The translations under genes were made by a program, and so were the position numbers. From Bacteroidota bacterium (lineage in GTDB: Bacteria > Bacteroidota > Bacteroidia > Chitinophagales > Chitinophagaceae), in assembly GCA_013286315.1 (NCBI GenBank), contig JABDFX010000022.1:1-35661 (forward strand): a stretch of DNA of 35,661 nucleotides, read 5' to 3'. How positions within the stretch are numbered: the first letter of the stretch is position 1; every line of letters starts with the position of its first letter. Of the stretch, positions 33,365 through 35,661 are shown piece by piece. Below the pieces are notes generated by a model. The model ran no database searches. It saw only the letters and a list, made by a program, of their open reading frames with translations, and was not told the DNA's origin.

Positions 33365-34864
33365 ATGACTGGTATTTTATTATTCAATCCGCGAAGTGCC
33401 AACGCCAAATATCGTGTACCCAATTCCATCCTGAATATAGCCGCTTCCGTAGAAGGCAAATATCACTGGGTAATCATTGACGGAAACCGGGAAATTGATC
33501 CGTTGGCGAGGATCATGCAGTGGCTGGAAACGGGCAATTACAAATATGTTGGATTTACGGTCATGCCCGGTCCGCAACTGAAACAGGCGATACCTTTTTC
33601 AAAAACAATCAGGGAATATTTCCCCGGGATAACAATGATCTGGGGCGGATATTTTCCGACGAATCAGTATAAGTCCGTTTTGCATTCTGGTTATGTGGAT
33701 TTCGTGATCAACGGACCCGGCGATCATTGTTTCCCGCAGTTGATCGATGCCCTGGAAAATAATAAACCATATGAGCTGATAAAAAACCTGATTTATAAGT
33801 CCGGCGATCAAATTATAAAGACCAGAAAGGAGGATCTGATTGAGCAGGACGAACTGCCGGATCTCCCTTATGATAAACTGGCCGGGTTTTATCCGATGGA
33901 AAAATACCTGGGTAAAACCTATCTCGGTAATAAAACACTTGCCTATCATTCGAGTATCGGCTGTCCTTTTACCTGTTCGTTTTGTGCTGTTGTTCCAACG
34001 TATGAGGCCCGCTGGAAAGCAAAATCGGCTCAAAAAGTATATCGTGATATTAAATACATTAAAGATAAATGGGGTGCCGATGCGATAGAATTTCACGATA
34101 ATAATTTCTTCGTCTCAGAGAAACGTACAGTGGAATTTGCAAAACTCATACTGCCGGAAAAAATGAGCTGGTGGGGTATGGCACGTATCGACACGATGCA
34201 TAAATTCAAAGACGAGTCCCTGGCGCTGATACGGGAGGCAGGTTGCAGAATCATTTTTTTTGGCGCAGAAAGCGGTAACAACGCGATACTGAAGCAAATG
34301 GATAAGGGCGGCACGCAAAACGGTGATCAGATTGAAGAATTTGCGGCCCGCATGAAAAAATTTGACATCATCCCGGAATATTCTTTCGTGTTGGGTATGC
34401 CGGCACCAACACCTGCGGAAGTTGAAGCGCAGATTGATTTCGAAATCAATTTTATAAAAAAGATAAAACGTATTAATCCCGATACGGAAATTATTCTATA
34501 TACCTACAGCCCCGTGGCAACCGAAGGTTCCGATCTGTATAATGATGCTCTTTCAAAGGGATTTAGATTTCCGGAAAAACTGGAGGACTGGATCAGTCCA
34601 GCCTGGGAAAATTTTGATCTCCGGAAAAATCCGTTGACTCCCTGGCTCACGCCGGGCATGATTGATAAAATCAAAAACTTTGAGACTGTATTAAACGGAT
34701 ATTACCCGACCATAACGGATATACGCTTGAACTCGTTCAAAAGGAAGGCGATGCACCTGCTGGCGGGCATCCGGTATAATATCAACGTACACAAATATCC
34801 CTACGAAATAAAATTATTACATCGATTGTGGAAATATCGCCAACCTGAAATTCAGGGATTTTAA
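33365..34864 (+). CDS. B12-binding-type radical SAM enzyme (BchE/HpnJ-like layout)
   Basis: A 499-residue radical SAM protein with a 4Fe-4S motif 'CPFTCSFC' (Cys200, Cys204, Cys207) preceded by a Rossmann-like cobalamin-binding domain ('MTGILLFNPRSANAKYRVP', 'YVGFTVMPGP', 'MIWGGYFPT', 'YVDFVINGPGD'). The DxHxxG base-off loop is not evident, as in several members of this class. The core continues with 'EFHDNNFFVSEKRTVEF', 'FGAESGN' and 'EYSFVLGMPAPT'. The frame is open from 33242, but the start at 33365 fits the family and leaves 131 bases for the divergent promoters. Two bases after its stop a second radical SAM gene begins. Members methylate or rearrange unactivated carbons; the substrate is unknown. 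Confidence 0.86.
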   Translation: MTGILLFNPRSANAKYRVPNSILNIAASVEGKYHWVIIDGNREIDPLARIMQWLETGNYKYVGFTVMPGPQLKQAIPFSKTIREYFPGITMIWGGYFPTNQYKSVLHSGYVDFVINGPGDHCFPQLIDALENNKPYELIKNLIYKSGDQIIKTRKEDLIEQDELPDLPYDKLAGFYPMEKYLGKTYLGNKTLAYHSSIGCPFTCSFCAVVPTYEARWKAKSAQKVYRDIKYIKDKWGADAIEFHDNNFFVSEKRTVEFAKLILPEKMSWWGMARIDTMHKFKDESLALIREAGCRIIFFGAESGNNAILKQMDKGGTQNGDQIEEFAARMKKFDIIPEYSFVLGMPAPTPAEVEAQIDFEINFIKKIKRINPDTEIILYTYSPVATEGSDLYNDALSKGFRFPEKLEDWISPAWENFDLRKNPLTPWLTPGMIDKIKNFETVLNGYYPTITDIRLNSFKRKAMHLLAGIRYNINVHKYPYEIKLLHRLWKYRQPEIQGF

Positions 34865-34866
34865 TA

Positions 34867-35661
34867 ATGGCCATCCAATCACTATATCAAACCTATAACC
34901 GGTTTCTTACGCTGCAAACAGATAAGATCAGCAGCCTGCCGATCGTTATCCTGATGCCACATAGTTCCTGTAACTGCCGCTGTGTAATGTGCGATATCTG
35001 GAAGGGAAATCATAATCTCAGGCAACTGGATGAATCGGATATCAGGGGCCTGTTGCATACTTTCAGAAAATATCAGACCCGGCAGGTGGTTATGTCGGGT
35101 GGCGAAGCCTTACTGAACCCTCATTTTTTCAGATTCTGCGAAATATTAAAAAGCCAGCAGATAAAAATCACCCTTCTTTCTACCGGACTGACCGTTCAGA
35201 AAAATGCAGAACTTCTGGTGAAATGGGTGGATGATATCATTGTATCACTGGACGGGAACGAAGTATTGCATGATACAATACGAAATATACCGGGCGCTTT
35301 TAAGAAGTTAAAAGCAGGCATTCAATCTATCCGGTCCATCGACCCTCATTTTCCAATTACAGGAAGATCCGTGATTCATCGGCTCAATTTTCGTCATTGG
35401 CGGGAAATTATTCGCGCAGCCAGGGAAATCGGTCTGGATTCCATCAGTTTCCTGCCTGCAGACGTCAGTAGCACAGCTTTCAACAGAGAGTTAGTCTGGA
35501 CTGAGAACCGGCAGCAGGAGATCGTGTTAAAAGAAGCTGAGCTGGAAGAGATGAAAATGATTACAGGCTCGATACTGGAAGAATTTAGTGATGAATTTAA
35601 AAGCCGGTATATCGTTGAGTCTCCGCAAAAATTCCAAAAGATCTATTATTACTACGCCGCA
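34867..35661 (+). CDS. Radical SAM enzyme, N-terminal part (3' end outside window)
   Basis: 265 codons are visible before the window ends. The 'CNCRCVMC' motif holds the cluster cysteines (Cys35, Cys39, Cys42, C-x3-C-x2-C), followed by 'VVMSGGEALLNP' (the GGE SAM-binding motif) and 'DDIIVSLDGNEVLHD', the pattern of the MoaA/PqqE/SPASM-type radical SAM group. Cys37, between the ligands, is extra. Whether a SPASM domain follows cannot be seen. The start ATG is two bases after the previous stop codon, so both radical SAM genes form one transcription unit. Confidence 0.88.
   Translation, partial: MAIQSLYQTYNRFLTLQTDKISSLPIVILMPHSSCNCRCVMCDIWKGNHNLRQLDESDIRGLLHTFRKYQTRQVVMSGGEALLNPHFFRFCEILKSQQIKITLLSTGLTVQKNAELLVKWVDDIIVSLDGNEVLHDTIRNIPGAFKKLKAGIQSIRSIDPHFPITGRSVIHRLNFRHWREIIRAAREIGLDSISFLPADVSSTAFNRELVWTENRQQEIVLKEAELEEMKMITGSILEEFSDEFKSRYIVESPQKFQKIYYYYAA

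Noticed and set aside
1-35661. tRNA, rRNA, CRISPR array, prophage or transposase genes
   Set aside because: Looked for on both strands by eye; no T-arm/anticodon pattern, direct-repeat array, integrase or transposase motif was found. Small RNA genes could still be missed.

Overview
The window looks like ordinary chromosomal DNA of a Bacteroidota bacterium, most likely a Chitinophagales/Chitinophagaceae-type organism. This rests on protein families and style: a DUF4242 + AraC regulator, a secreted tricorn-like S41 protease, a secreted S10 carboxypeptidase, DUF3052, DUF1349, a remnant that looks like DUF885, few strong Shine-Dalgarno sites and AT-rich spacers. No rRNA, tRNA, CRISPR, phage or transposase gene was seen. 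All assignments come from reading motifs; no database search was run.

Region by region: (1) 1-2865 holds the end of a DsrE-like gene, a three-domain regulator (DUF4242, degenerate cyclase, AraC HTH), a small conserved protein and a lytic transglycosylase. (2) 3122-6235 (minus) is a three-gene operon: a divergent RpiA-like isomerase, an FAH-family dehydratase/hydrolase and a 2,5-dioxovalerate (alpha-ketoglutarate semialdehyde) dehydrogenase. The last two fit non-phosphorylative pentonate breakdown to 2-oxoglutarate. (3) 6318-10983 holds an RibD/DHFR-like reductase, an S10 peptidase, and an AdiC-like permease one base upstream of a guanidine-deiminase-family enzyme. (4) 11017-13336 (minus) pairs a PAP2 phosphatase with an ArnT/PMT-type glycosyltransferase. 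(5) 13506-19169 is an amino-acid/PLP block: ACS-family MFS transporter, tryptophanase, MocR regulator and, divergent from the regulator, a class V PLP enzyme.

(6) 19222-23500 holds a small conserved protein, a 616-bp non-coding stretch with a MITE-like inverted-repeat structure, and the 1093-aa tricorn-like protease. (7) 23608-27364 is a run of housekeeping/accessory genes (FAD oxidoreductase, GNAT, DUF3052, DUF1349, PaaI thioesterase) and a truncated DUF885-like remnant. (8) 27487 to the right edge is the most unusual part: an MsbA-type ABC exporter, two GT4 glycosyltransferases (one split by an in-frame TAA), a metal-dependent amidohydrolase, a methyltransferase, a B12-type radical SAM enzyme and a second radical SAM enzyme that runs off the window. 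Together they look like an uncharacterised biosynthetic and export cluster, and this is the best candidate for a new system.

Several starts were moved from the longest reading frame to internal ATGs on the basis of signal peptides, overlaps or divergent spacing. Some genes appear to use TTG.
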